From Rhizophagus sp. LPA8_4_AMF (Eukaryota; Glomeromycota; Glomeromycetes; Glomerales; Glomeraceae), in NCBI GenBank assembly GCA_021464525.1, contig JADRCO010000255.1, positions 1-40,803 on the forward strand: 40,803 nucleotides of DNA, in the 5' to 3' direction. The notes below the pieces were generated by a model. It had not been told where the DNA came from. It saw only the letters and a list, made by a program, of their open reading frames with translations, and searched no databases. Made by a program: the position numbers and the translations under genes. Below are positions 21,845-33,610 of this stretch, in pieces. Each line of letters starts with the position of its first letter. Position 1 is the stretch's first letter.

Positions 21845-23468
21845 ATGGATGATATCAAAAAAAACTCAGATGCATCAAATAACTCTGAAAATTTAAATAA
21901 TGAATATATTGATTCAGGATTTCATATACAAGTAGATCATGACTTATGCCCTGAATGTAATCAACCAAATACATGGGATGATTGGTGCAAAAAATGTAAT
22001 TCTAAAAGATTCCAACAAAATTTTAGTAATTGGACTAGTGGAAATGAATATATAGATAAGTTTATTCAAGATTCACAATTAAATGCAGGAAGTATGTGGG
22101 AATTACTTGAATGGATTCCTTATAATCGATTAAGAAGTATTAAATTTTTAGCTCAAGGAGGTTTTAGCACAGTTTATAAAGTATTTTGGTTAGATGGATG
22201 TATAGAAAAGTAGGATTATAAGAAACAAGACTGGAAACGTTTTAAGAATAAATTTGGTATATATGATTATAAAGATGCAATTGATCCAAAAACTAAAAAC
22301 CCTCTTAAAAGTAATGATGAATATGGTTTTCCTGTAGTTCTTAAAAGTTTAAATGATTAATCAAATATAAATAAGGATTTCTTACATGAGGTATGCAATT
22401 ATATCAAAATATTTAAATATGCAATTTTTTTTATAGTAATTAATTTACTCTTAAAATATAGTGGAAAGTACATTTACGATGTCAGCATAAGGTACGATTA
22501 AATCCAGGTTTTAGTCTAGTTCCATTATTTGGAATAACACAAGATCCGGATACATTAAATTATATGATTGTAATGCAGAAAATGCCTTTTGGTAGTTTAA
22601 GAAATAATTTAATAATAAAAAAATATAATCCAAATGATAAATTTTTTAATTTATATTGTATTTTAGTACAGCTTGATGCTATTCATAAATTAAATTTAGT
22701 TCATGGAGATTTTCATAATGGAAATATACTTTGTTTTGACTTTGTATCAACTTTCATTAGTGATCTTGGATTATGTAGACCAGTTAGTCAATTTAATACA
22801 AAAAATGAGATATATGGGGTCCTTCCTTATATGGCACCAGAAATTTTACGTGGTAAACCATATACAAAAGCTGCTGATATATATAGTTTTGGGATTATTA
22901 TGTGGGAGATGACGTCAGGAATTCCAGCATTTCATAGCATTCCTCATGATTACCCTTTAGCATTAAAATTTTGCAAAGGCATTAGACCAGAAATTATGGA
23001 AGGAACTATGCCTGAATATGTTGAATTAATGAAAAAATGTTGGGATAATGATCCTGAAAAAAGGCCAACTGCTGGTGAATTAGCACATATTTTTGTAGAA
23101 TGGTTTTCAAAATATCCAATAGAAGTAGATGTGAAAAAAAGAATACCTGTTCCTGGTAATTATAATTAAGAATTGTATAATTTATTATCATTTATTGACT
23201 AATTTTATACTTTTAATTTGTAGAGGATGAACCAGAAGTTATATATCACCCAAAATCTTACTATACAAGTAGAAAAATGGATTATTCAGCTAAATTAAAT
23301 GAAATTTTGGCACAAGATGAATTAAGTAATAAAATTATAGTAAAGGAAGATAATAATGATAATTATGACTATGAAACAAAGATGAGTGAAAGTTTAGGTA
23401 TGCATAATAAAGTTATTTTGTGTAAAAATTGGGTTCCAAAAAATTTACTTATGCCTATTTTTGTTTAA
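21845..23468 (+). pseudogene. Tyrosine-kinase-like protein kinase, three exons, with two in-frame stops
   Basis: Exons 21845-22390, 22462-23155 and 23224-23468 join to 495 codons, with introns GTATGC...ATAG and GTAATT...GTAG. Residues 35-51 form a CxxC...CxxC finger (CPECNQPN, WCKKCNSKR) typical of the kinase family amplified in Rhizophagus. The kinase domain has the glycine loop AQGGFSTVYK (103-112), Lys167 in VVLK, a catalytic loop HGDFHNGNIL (Asp265; Gly replaces Arg of HRD), DLG (283) and APE (307-309), a GIIMWEMTSG helix and W-NDPEKRP. After the domain an NK-type tail runs to the end. Codon 123 is TAG (22211) where an aromatic residue is expected, and codon 172 is TAA (22358) just after Lys167. 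Everything else is intact, so this is a young pseudogene, or a gene needing readthrough. A downstream Met at 22564 would lack the ATP lobe. Confidence 0.85.
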
Positions 23469-23668
23469 TATAATTAGAAAATTGTAAAATTTGACATTTT
23501 ATATATCACACTCACCATTTTTTACTATCGTTATGAAAATTATTTTTAGTTTTATTTTATCAGTATATATTTTTTTATTTTATTAGTATATATTTTATTA
23601 GTATTATTTTCCTTATTTGTATAGTTTATAGTTTATAGTTTATTATTATTATATATAGCTTATTGGTG

Positions 23669-23950
23669 TACTTTGGACAAGATGTACAAAGGACGATTTG
23701 TACTGCGGACTATTTGGCCAGAGGACAAGTTGGACTTTAGACGAATTGTACCAAATTTTGGAAGATATTTAAAGGGAAGAAGGAAGTGCGAGGAGGAAAG
23801 TGGTTATTGTTAGAATTAGTTTTAAGAAAATCTTTGTAAAGGAATAACGAGTATTACAGAGCGCCGAGTGAGGCAGTAATATGGTCGATTTCTTGTCGAT
23901 TGTTGTCATTTGTTAATAAATATAAACTATTTCCTTCTGATTTCTAACTA
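23669..23950 (+). mobile_element. Candidate solo LTR with five short internal repeats
   Basis: From TGTACTTTGGAC at about 23666, five units of 16-17 bases with the pattern GGAC-A-TTGTAC follow one another to about 23753. Next come a TATTTAAAGG promoter-like element (about 23766), a GC-richer body and an AATAAA signal near 23917. U3-type repeats, TATA-like element, then polyadenylation signal is the layout of an LTR. The exact ends and a target duplication could not be fixed. Gypsy-type origin is only a guess. Confidence 0.35.
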
Positions 23951-24613
23951 TATATTTTATTATTTACCATTGTTTAATTACATATATTTTATAGTTTATT
24001 TATTTCCGATTTACTCATAAGACACGAATATTTTATTTATTGTTCTACCTGCTCCTATTTCCGTAAATAATATGTAAACCTTTTTAGCTTTGAAGATCAG
24101 GAAGAAGAGATTCGATTTTGCTGTATACCAATGTCCCTCACTGATTGGTCATCAATATTATTTATAGACTTAGCACCATGATTCAATTCTTGTATGCCAT
24201 TCATCTCTTTTGAGAAAAAACACATCACATAAAATTTATACTTACTACCTGCGAATAAATAATGAATAAGCAGTGTTAACCATTTTTGTCAAAAAATTTA
24301 TTATTATTATTTTGATGCATCACATAAGCACCATACAATACATAACCAAAAAATGCAAGCAAATGTGGGAAACTTTTATTTTGGGCATATAGCAATCATG
24401 TATGGTACGGTTTTTCATGTATGAACTGTATGGTATGTAATAATGTATGGTTTTAATATATAATTATATTTAATATTATCGTTCAGCCCATGCAGATTTT
24501 TATAGACACAATAATAAATAATACTAGTATACTGTATTTATAGTCAAAAAAGTCAAAAAAAAGCTTAATTTATAAGGTCGGCATGGTCAGGAATGTCTGA
24601 ACAATAACACACT

Positions 24614-24713
24614 TATTGGATGGAAGTACCGAATGATTGGATGAAAATGGGCCACGTAGTGGCCATTTTCGCCAATCAATGAAGGGCCCTGTGACCGATA
24701 CACATCCAATAAT
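24614..24713. mobile_element. Foldback (hairpin) element of about 100 bp
   Basis: The ends are TTATTGGATG (24613) and CATCCAATAA (to about 24713), perfect inverted 10-mers. The centre is AAAATGG-GCCAC-GTA-GTGGC-CATTTT, an almost perfect palindrome, with GATTGG / CCAATC flanking it. The whole unit can fold into one hairpin, as small MITEs do. It is more GC-rich than its surroundings. Confidence 0.65.
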
Positions 24714-24899
24714 ATATATTTATTACATGATTTTTTAAAATTGATAAATGACTCACATTGAGTCATTGACTAATTTTAGTTTATATTACATTCAATATGC
24801 AAACACATTTCCAAAATTTACTGTTTTCTTAATTTTCTTTATTTATAAATTATTTAGTATATTTTTACAATCAAAGGTTGTCCTTTTTTTTGAAGTATC

Positions 24900-27800
24900 T
24901 GTAAAAAAAAGATGTACGAAAATGCCAAGTAACCAAGCATTGTTCTTTTGCTGATGCAGACTTCTTAAAGAGCAATAATGAAGTTGATATAGAGTCTGAG
25001 GTTTTATTAGATTAAATCAATATCATGAGAAAAATAATAAAAGAACCAAAACTAACATGTAAGTTTGCAATTGTTTATTTATTTACTGATACTTTCATTA
25101 ATCTAAAGTTAATGATCAGAATTAATTATTTTGATTTTTTTTAATAAACAGCAATTCAAATGCTATCACATATATCATTCAATTTTCAGATTTTCAATAT
25201 TAAAATAAATTAATATATAAAATACAAACAGATGTCATGTCTTAGCTCCATTTTCTTCAAGATCAAATTTCTGTGGTAAAAACAAATATCACTTTATAAT
25301 TTAAACAAAAATGAAATGATATTTAAAATACTTTAATTTTGTTTAGATTTTCCACATATTGAAAATGGACAAGTTGTACAAGAAACTATGATTAAATGAA
25401 CATGTGATATTCGTTTCATTAAATTTTATTCCACATGATTTGTTTGCATGTCCCTATATTGCATTAATATGTATAGGCACGCATGATCATCCTCCTCCCC
25501 TACCTGAATGTACACCTTTGATGAATTACAGACAATAATTCAATATATAATTGCTTTAGATGATAGTGCAACTCCACGTTCAATTATAGAAGGCAAGTTT
25601 TTTTTTTAAAATATTTATTATTGTAATTTTGTAATTTAACATTATAATTTTTTAAAAAATATGAAATAATATTAAAGCAACATTTGATAAAGACACTTTA
25701 TCGGAAGTACATGCCTCCTTAAACAATACAGACAAATTAAGATCACCTGTTGCTAAATGTTATCAAAAAATGAATCCATACGGCCAGGACAATTTAGGAT
25801 TATTACATAGTGTACAATGCAAAAAATTTGACATGCATAACTATGTGCATCGTATAGGTAAATTTTATTTAACTTTTTGCATTATATATTAATATAAATA
25901 CATAATAATATGCAAATCTAATAAACCTTTAATTTTATTTTAAACAGAACATTTTGAAAATGGACAAACATTAATCATATATATGCTTAATTTACAAGCC
26001 AAAGAATTACAAAAGTTAAAATTTTTTCAGATTGATTTAAACTTTAAAAGAGTTAATGAGGATATAAATGAGTTCAAAATTAATTCCTACAATAATACAC
26101 ATAAATTAAGTAAGTAATTATAGAATTGAATCTCATTTTTTTTTACAAAAATTAACAATTTTTTAGTTCTTTCTTATTACCATATTTATACAAATATTTT
26201 TACAGCTGAGGCATACCAACGCTTATTTAGTAGACTTTTTGAAAACTTGGGTGAAATTACTGTAAAATTTTATCATATTGACGGTACAGGCTGGGAGTTT
26301 ATTCTTGGAGATCATGACGCTACCCAAGCAAAAGTTTTAGGATTTGGCATAACAAAAAGAGATACTAGGAGATCCACATTTTTATATCATGCTTGGTGCA
26401 ATTTATGCAGTAAAAAATTTTTTAAATTATGAAATTTGATAATATTAAAATTTATAAGCTAAGAAATTTAATAATGAAGTTTATTTATTAACAGTATCAA
26501 TTCCATTACTGAAGAAGTTCATGAAATTTTTGAAAAATTAGAAACTTATAATGCTGTAATGGATAATTATTTTTAATCAATATAATATTAATTTATTTTC
26601 TTTTATAATTTAATTGGATTTATGTATTAGCATCTTTAAATAAACACATCTGACATCTTCAAATATGATTATTAAAAATTTTGGAAGTAACACAAATGCA
26701 GCTGAAGCTGCCTTTACCACATTTCAAACATTTTCATGATTCGGATGTAGTATGCATCTGAACTATACCAAATACCTGTTTAGTACTAGAGATGGCAATG
26801 GTCACGGTCATTAACCGGTTATGACCGGCCATGACCGTAACTGATACCGGTCGGTCAAAGCCTTCTGATCGACTATTTGACTGACAGTTTGACTGACTGT
26901 TTGACCAACAGTTTGACTGACCGTTTAACCGACTGGTCTAACCGACCATTTAACCACCATTTCGCAACTTTTTTATTAAAAAAGTGCGAACCCATTTTTT
27001 TTATGAAATTATTAATAAAAAATGTTTTCTTAACGTTTCTATTAAAATAATTAAGAAAACATTGCGATTTATTAATTACTTATTAAAAAACATTTTCGCA
27101 ACATTTTGTCAAACCAATTAAAAATGTTGCGAAAACATTTCTTTTTATGAAATATTTAATAAAAAACAGTTTCGCAACTTTTTTATAAAAGCGCTGTGAA
27201 ACTTTTTTTTATTTTGATAAGGGTCGGTCAAACAGTCAGCCATAGCGGTCAGTCAGAATGGTTGGTCGGTCAAAGGTTCTTGACCAGTTATGACCGACCA
27301 ATGACCGACCATGACTGACCGTTGCCATCCCTATTTAGTACAGTAAGCATCTTCAGATGGTAATCTTCCATTAAGCTTTTCATCAATAAATGATAGAGAA
27401 GGAAAACAACTCAAGTGGTTACAACAATTATGAAGTATTTGGTTAGATTATGTTTGTTTATTAATTTTATTCTCAAAATTATTGTTTATTTTTAGAGGTA
27501 GGTGGCTAGATGAAAGACTTTCTAAGTTGCAGAAAATTTGATATTCCTTATACTAGAAGAGATAAACATGAAATTAAATGAGAACCAATTGCCATTACAT
27601 AAAAAAGTAGGTAATTAATATATAGGCAATGACATTTTATTTTAAAATTTTAACAATGTTTATTAATTAATAAGCAATCAAAAGAAAAAGAAGCTAAAAA
27701 AAGAAACAAGTAATTTACTTATTATATAATGATATTTCTTATAATTAACTAATTAAAACTTTAATATCAGAAAAAACAATAATGGGTGATATAATTAAAT

Positions 27801-28005
27801 AAGAAAAACCAAGAACAAAAAGAAAGATAGCTAATGACAATTTAAGAACAAGAAAAAATAGTTGACGGTGATGATCAAGAATGTAATTCATTTGAGATTG
27901 ATATGCAGCGCACCATTTTGCAGATAGGAATTGAACAAAAAATGCAATTAGCTGAAAAGCAAACCATAAAGCTTTAGCAGACGTTGAAAAACTAGAAAAT
28001 TAATT
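24900..28005 (+). pseudogene. Decayed DDE-type transposase-like gene (zinc-finger N-terminus)
   Basis: Pieces in order: DADFLKSNNEVDIESEVLLD (about 24950-25015), a Cys/His segment with FVCMSLYC then HDHPPPLPE (about 25440-25510), IIALDDSATPRSIIE, ATFDKDTLSEVHASLNN, HFENGQTLIIYMLNLQAKEL, FQIDLNFKRVNEDINEFKIN (about 26030-26085), AYQRLFSRLFENLGEITVKF, YHIDGTGWEFILGDHDATQA, FLYHAWCNLCSKKFF, and EEVHEIFEKLE ending at a stop near 26575. More tail-like text lies at 27490-28000. Several breaks coincide with plausible introns. The Asp residues in QIDLNFKRV and LGDHDATQAK suit a DDE transposase core, and HEHPPPP-type text follows the zinc finger in related copies I recall. Stops and missing exon edges show it is dead. 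The MITE at 26787-27333 separates core and tail. Confidence 0.5.
26787..27333. mobile_element. hAT-type MITE, 547 bp, nested in the DDE transposon
   Basis: The ends are TAGAGATGGCAATGGTCACG and, inverted, TAGGGATGGCAACGGTCAGT. They are flanked by perfect 8-bp target duplications TTTAGTAC (26779-26786 and 27334-27341). Both ends carry dense copies of GGTCGGTCA / TGACCGACC in both orientations. The centre is AT-rich with ATGTTGCGAAAA-type direct repeats. It has no coding capacity. It differs in sequence from the MITE at 14 kb, so it belongs to another hAT family. It inserted after the host transposon was in place. Confidence 0.88.
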
Positions 28006-28779
28006 TTTTTTTGTTTTTGGTTTAATAAATAAAATTGTTATTATGTTTATTTTAAATATTATGTATTGATCATTACGTATTGTTATTTTTGTATGCTAAA
28101 AATTCATATATGTATGGTTTATTACAAGTCTGTATGGATTTGCATACTATAGATTGAAAACCATACAGTGCATACATAAAAAATTATACCATACAGGTTT
28201 AAGTAACACCCACTTTTTATTTGTATTGTTATGATTAATATACAGATGTTTACACTAATTTTACAATAGAAAGCCTATAGAAATTGAAGAAAAGCTAAGC
28301 AATTTAAAGAAAAAGGAAAATATGGAATATAAAGTCATTTGAAAAGAAGTTAAAACAACATTGTAGAGTTAAGAGAAGTTTCCTTTTTATGTCAATTGAT
28401 CAAGCACATCATTGAAGTATATCCTTGCATCACACCCAAGAGTAATATACTAATTCCATCTGACGTAATACCAACTTACAGCAATTTAACACCTAGAATT
28501 TGTGGACTAATGATCAATGTAGGTGGCTTTTACAGGTTGATTATTAATGCCTATTCCAACTGCATATACTTGAGTTAAATGACATCTTGGATTAGAATTT
28601 GCACAAATTAAATTTTCTATTATTAAAATAGTGATTACAACAAACTTAGTATTAGGTATACTGGCAATAAAGTCCTAACTTTTGACAAAGAGTAATTATG
28701 ATTACTGGCGTTATTATGTAAACCTGCAAATTAAATAATTTAATAAGGCTAATAAGTCCTTAAGAAGCACACTTAGCTC

Positions 28780-29185
28780 ATAAATTATGCATTACCTTGA
28801 TTCATAGATTAGGTGTCAGGCAAGAATTTTTGATTGGTTTACATTTATGAGCAATGACAGCTGTCAAGACCATCTGGTCTATAATCACTATTGACAGTAA
28901 CACATGTTGATTGATATTTTCCACATTGGTAATTGCCTTCTAAGTGAACTTTTAGTTCATCATGAATCTCTTTCTTTGTTACACTGTCATACTGAATTAT
29001 GTATAAATAAATAAGAATGTAAATGAGTGTAAAATTATCGTAGGATAGTACTTACTTTAACAAATATCTTAGTACCAACCCTTTTGGCATTAAAAGTATT
29101 ATGTAATTTCACACAGTGAGACAGCAAATCGATTTCCACTACACCTAATTTACTACCAGCTCTCTTTTTCGTTTATTCTCCTAAT
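28780..29185 (-). pseudogene. Decayed coding remnant, family not recognised
   Basis: On the minus strand from about 29175, KRKRAGSKLGVVEIDLLSHC continues with VKLHNTFNAKRVGTKIFVK and then a consensus donor GTAAGTACT near 29055. After the intron, YDSVTKKEIHDELKVHLEGN, YQCGKYQSTCVTVNSDYRPD and GLDSCHCS lead to a stop near 28850. Balanced composition and the splice signal argue for a former exon pair. I cannot name the family. The plus-strand frame at 28396-28578 is not supported. Confidence 0.4.
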
Positions 29186-29189
29186 AATA

Positions 29190-32100
29190 ATAATCATAAT
29201 CATTATCAAGTTCATTTATGTTTTCAAGTAATACTACTATTTTAAATACCTGATCTTTCATTATATTAAGAAAGTTTTGGTTTATAATCTGCTAAAGAAA
29301 TTGGAAAATTTGATGTGTCATCTATAAGCAGATCCTCTGGATAACATAGGCAACTTCCACTTTTTATCTGAATTCATATTAAAAAAAAACTTTGTTTATA
29401 TTCTAACTTTGCATCATCATCTATGAGTTCTATTGCTGAAACCCTAAATGCATCATCAAACCCAGTTTCAGAAGATATGGAATAAATCAATGATTTATAT
29501 TTCTAAAAATATTGGCGAATTTGATTCATTGGTGCAGATCACATGTTATTGCTAAGCCACCCTAATTAAAATTCGTTCAAAACAACTCTCCACAAGAAAA
29601 ATAATAGAAGAATAAAAATAAAAATAACAAAAAAGCAAATTTAAGCTTTATTTAGTTGCCCACATTCAAATTATATACATAGGTAAGAAACTATAGAATA
29701 AAAAAAAAAAGTTAACCAAGTTTTTTTTAAAAAAAAACAACCAAAAAGAACGAAAAAGACGGCTAAAAACGAAAATAAAAATATTAACTATAACTATTTA
29801 TACAACTTATAAATATGACCTACCTATGTCGGATGGGTTGGAACGAGTTTTTTGTAATAAGTTTTTTTGTTATAACGTAAAATATGATTAAAAAAATTTT
29901 TTTCAATTGATTTGCGATTTCACCTGATATGAAATCCCGTGTATGCTGATCAATTTAGTATTACATAAAAAATATTTACAACGTAATTACATTTTATAAT
30001 TAAATTCGTGCATATGAAGAGATCATATAGCCACAGTATTTAGGCTATCTTAATTTAAATAGTAAGAACATTGAAATTATTATCCTTATATAAAATTATT
30101 TCTTGAGGTTCATTTGAACCAAGTGAGTAATATGAATTGATTATAGACATAACAAAACTAAGATAACATAACCTATGCATATGGTGTTTTCTATAATTCA
30201 TTAGTTTTATCTAAGATCTTTAAATAACCCCTAGGAATCATTTATAGGACCGTATTGTATTCATTATCTTTCAAATAATGAACAAGCTCTAGAATGTTCA
30301 GAATAAGAAAGATTGAGAAATGTTCTTTCCATCTACTAATGTCATTCAAGCTGACTAATGTAAGGTTCAATCATCATTGTGTTAAACAGAGAGAGCACAA
30401 ATAAAATAATGATGCTAGATAATATCCATCATCATCAATCAAATGTGATTGCCATAAATAGAAAAGCAGTATTCTTGACGTAATTTTTTCCCATGTATTA
30501 CATAATTCCATGATATATACAAATTTTTTCTTTTGATAATTTCATATATACTTCTATTGTTATGCTTTTACCTGGAAGTTCCAAGTAATAGACTAACATT
30601 TAGAACTGATTTCAGTGCTTTTTTTTGTATATAGGTTGATTACCAATGGTAATGGTACCTACAAAGAAATAAATTTTTTGATGCAAATGGACAAAACTTT
30701 ATTAATAATTTTCATTATACAAAATTCTTGCCAATTCTATCCACATATATTATTTAGAAAGTATTAAGTTCTGTCACAGTTTTAATATGAGAAATCAATG
30801 AAGTAAATTCAATATTACTGATTCAAACTAGATATTTCAGAACTGATACTGCACCAAATTTTGTTAAAACATGTAATGTAATTCATGTGAATAATTTTAC
30901 TGCATCTATTGTATACGTGATGTTGGTTGGTCAAAGATTTTCTCAGCAAAGATCAAAATACTGATATCAACGTGAAGAGTAATATGTCCATATTATTTTG
31001 GAATATCTATAGAGGGAAAATCATTTAACATCGATGATGACATGTTTCAAGAAACTATCCGATCAATAAAATTTATATTACTTTGTGGAATATACTCATA
31101 TGATCCTCCTGCCCTTATTACTCTTTGTTCCTCCATCTGATTCTGCTCCGTGGCATTATTATTATTTCCAATAGATGAAATTTTGGTCTACCATCTATGA
31201 ACTTCATTGAATGTGTCACGGTCTTTTCTCAACTCTTCCTGTTTTTCCCGCTCGCATTAGATATATTTATCTGTATTAAAAGTTTCCCGCCTCTTCTATT
31301 CAAATTCTTAACAGGCTGAAGTTCGTGTCGTTTTATGTCGCTGATTTAGTAGGTAGAGTATATTAGATTAGTTGTACATATCTTCTTATATCTTCTCCTG
31401 TTAGATCATTTTCTTCGTATTATCCTCCTGTTGTTGTTAGCAAAGTGTTGTTTAGAAGTGGTTAGAGGTGCTTACTTATTTTTGTTAGGTTCGTTTGATA
31501 GCATGGTCTTTATGGGTTACTGTTTTTATCCTAGGTAGTTTACAGGTGCATTGGGAGTCATGTAAGTTTCAATTTTTTCAGGAAGTTTATAGCTATTTTC
31601 TTTTTCTTGTAGCTATTCTTTTCTCAATTTGCTATGAAATGTATGAAGTTTTACTTTTAAATAAAGTTCGATTGATGTCTATTAAAAAAAAAATTTACAT
31701 TTTCAATATATTTAATTTATTTGATTTATTTGTTATATTTATTATATTTAATTTATTAGTTTATATTAATATAATTAATATACTAAATAAATTAAATATT
31801 ATTAAATAATATAGTATTAACTTTTATATAAATATCTCCTGTCTTGTAACTTTGTATCGAAATACTAATAAAAATAACTCTTAATAATAAACTTGCGCAT
31901 GTCTTGGGATATTAATAAAAAAAGAACTTTCCTTACGTGTGACTTGCCGATTGAATTTCAGTCGTACATAACCTCTCTGGCTACAAATAATAGTTGCCTA
32001 TTTGATGGACTGAATAGAGTAACAATGGAAATACTAATTTTTTTAATTGCTTCAATTATGCCTGAATAGATTTATTTATTATATCCAATTATTGAATAGC
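29190..32100. other. Intergenic DNA with one coiled-coil-like remnant
   Basis: Mostly AT-rich with no clear gene. On the minus strand around 31090-31260, CEREKQEELRKDRDTFNEVH, NNNNATEQNQMEEQRVIRAG and GSYEYIPQSNINFIDRIVS read in one frame with stops between, suggesting a small Gln-rich coiled-coil remnant. The plus frame at 31495-31809 becomes Ile/Asn/Leu-only and is probably chance. No RNA gene was seen. Confidence 0.4.
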
Positions 32101-32109
32101 CCATTTCAT

Positions 32110-32121
32110 GACCTATATAAA
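32110..32121 (+). promoter_or_regulatory. TATA-like element
   Basis: CCTATATAAATAGCC is a strong TATA match about 110 bases upstream of the reading frame at 32232. The surrounding text (TATA, then ATAAAG, then AATAATAGAAGAAC) could also be part of an old LTR. Confidence 0.3.
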
Positions 32122-32231
32122 TAGCCTACTCCAACTGTTTTAATACTGAATGATAAAGCCTTCTTTTTAATAATAGAAGAACAAGAAGGTAAAAATAAAA
32201 TAAATAAAATTAATTTACAAATTTATTTAAA

Positions 32232-33610
32232 GTGTTTAAAACCTTTAATATAATAAAGCTAATTTTATCCCGTGTTTATTGTGTAACCGATTATCCACTT
32301 TGGAATCGGATAATTTTTTTACCGAATTACATATCATACAGGCCTGTACGACAGAATAATCTTTCTCCCCCTTTTTTACCAAATATTTTTCGTAATAAAA
32401 TATTTATTATGTTTATCTTAAATATGACAACAAAAGAAATGGGTCGGAATACAATAAAATGAACTCTTTAGATTTTTTGAGAAAAGAAATGGACTCATTG
32501 GAGGATGACTTTGAAATTATTCGTAAGGGTCGCAACTTTTTAAAAGTGATCGAGGACGAGCTTTACATACACATCATGGAATGAAATTGGGACCTGCAAT
32601 GTCTCTTATTGAATTTGCTATTAAATAATATAAAGGAATGTAAATTACAAAGAAATATTCCATCAAGTAAGTTTTTTTTACAATAATATGGATAATATGT
32701 AAATTAATTATTATTTTTTTTTCTCAGTATAAAAAATTTTTTCGTTATTCATTGATTTTAATTGAAGCTCAAATTGAAGGTATTTCCAATGAATTGGCTG
32801 GTTCAGAAATTCAAGATCAAATAAATGATATGGAAGCATTAAATGAGAGAATTAAGAAATTGGAGTCAGATAAACTAGTACAATTAAATCAACAGTTAGA
32901 TGATTTAGTTCCTTATAAATAAATTAGCTACTCTCTCTAGTAGCTGAGTTTTGGACCCGCATGAAATCAAGAAGTACAAAAAATGATCGATAAAGTTTCT
33001 TTAGAGTATTTGGGTATAATATTTCTTTTTAATACATTTAAAAACCAGGAGTAGTAATATTAGATTTTACTAGAATTCCAAACCTCTATACGATTAACAA
33101 TTATTCTAAAGGACCAAAAAAAAAAATAATTGTTAAACGCTTCGACATTTTGGCAAAGTATAACAGAGTAGAATCATCAAAGCAAACTTAATGATGGCTG
33201 TTATAATTTATCTGATGAAGCTTACACAAAAATAGAAATTATTAGGGCTGCAGACATTTGAAACTTTATTGTTACGCCACTTATTTTTAGCGTCAACGTT
33301 AGTGGCCGAGTGGCGTCACATTGCTATGACTTCATCAATGAGATAGACTTGACATAAGCTTTTTACTAAACTTTTGATGTGAAATACCTTAGGCTTTTAA
33401 ACTTTTGTTTGGTTTTTTTACGTGCTACCATAACGATAAGAAAACAGAAATGTCAGCTAACATTATAGCCGCTAATCTGCCTCTTGCCCATTAGAAACAA
33501 ATGTAAATATTAAACCTAATGCTAATAGAGAGGAGGATGATGATGATGATATAGATTTCGTTCCAATTAATTTAGATAATAATGTTTTAAATAGATCAGA
33601 AGAGTAATCC
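32232..33610 (+). pseudogene. Decayed plus-strand coding remnant with coiled coil and acidic tail, unknown
   Basis: A frame at 32232-32462 contains DYPLWNRIIFLPNYISYRPV and ends in a stop that overlaps the ATG at 32459 (MNSLDFLRKEMDSLEDDFEI). That second frame shifts near 32542 into a KLGPAMSLIEFAIK-type piece. After a likely intron, LILIEAQIEGISNELAGSEI and ALNERIKKLESDKLVQLNQQ (to 32921) form a good coiled coil. Weaker fragments follow (VVILDFTRIPNLYTINNYSK-like text at about 33050-33110; KRFDILAKYNRVESSKQT), and an acidic tail NREEDDDDDIDFVPINLDNN ends near 33608. This may be one gene or two adjacent remnants. No family was recognised. Confidence 0.35.

Larger units (their letters stand above)
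24382..28206 (+). mobile_element. DDE DNA transposon remnant with long imperfect inverted ends (MULE-like)
   Basis: The left end (24382-24465) reads GGGCATATAG..., TGTATGGTACGGTTTTTCAT, GTATGAACTGTATGGT. The right end, inverted from 28206, reads GGGTGTTACT..., TGTATGGTATAATTTTTTAT, GTATGCACTGTATGGT. About 40 bases align well, and TGTATGG recurs several times inside each end. These ends bracket a decayed transposase-like reading frame. Long inverted ends with subterminal repeats suggest a Mutator-like element, but no target duplication was resolved, so both limits are approximate. A foldback element and a hAT MITE are nested within it. Confidence 0.5.

Noticed and set aside
22703..23191. Alternative frames over the kinase (22703-22912 plus; 23006-23191 minus)
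   Set aside because: They are shadows of the kinase exon, which has conserved catalytic motifs.
33303..33313. TGGCCGAGTGG, a perfect tRNA A-box as in tRNA-Leu/Ser
   Set aside because: No B-box (GGTTCRANNCC) or closing acceptor stem follows within the expected 40-80 bases, and no anticodon arm can be folded.
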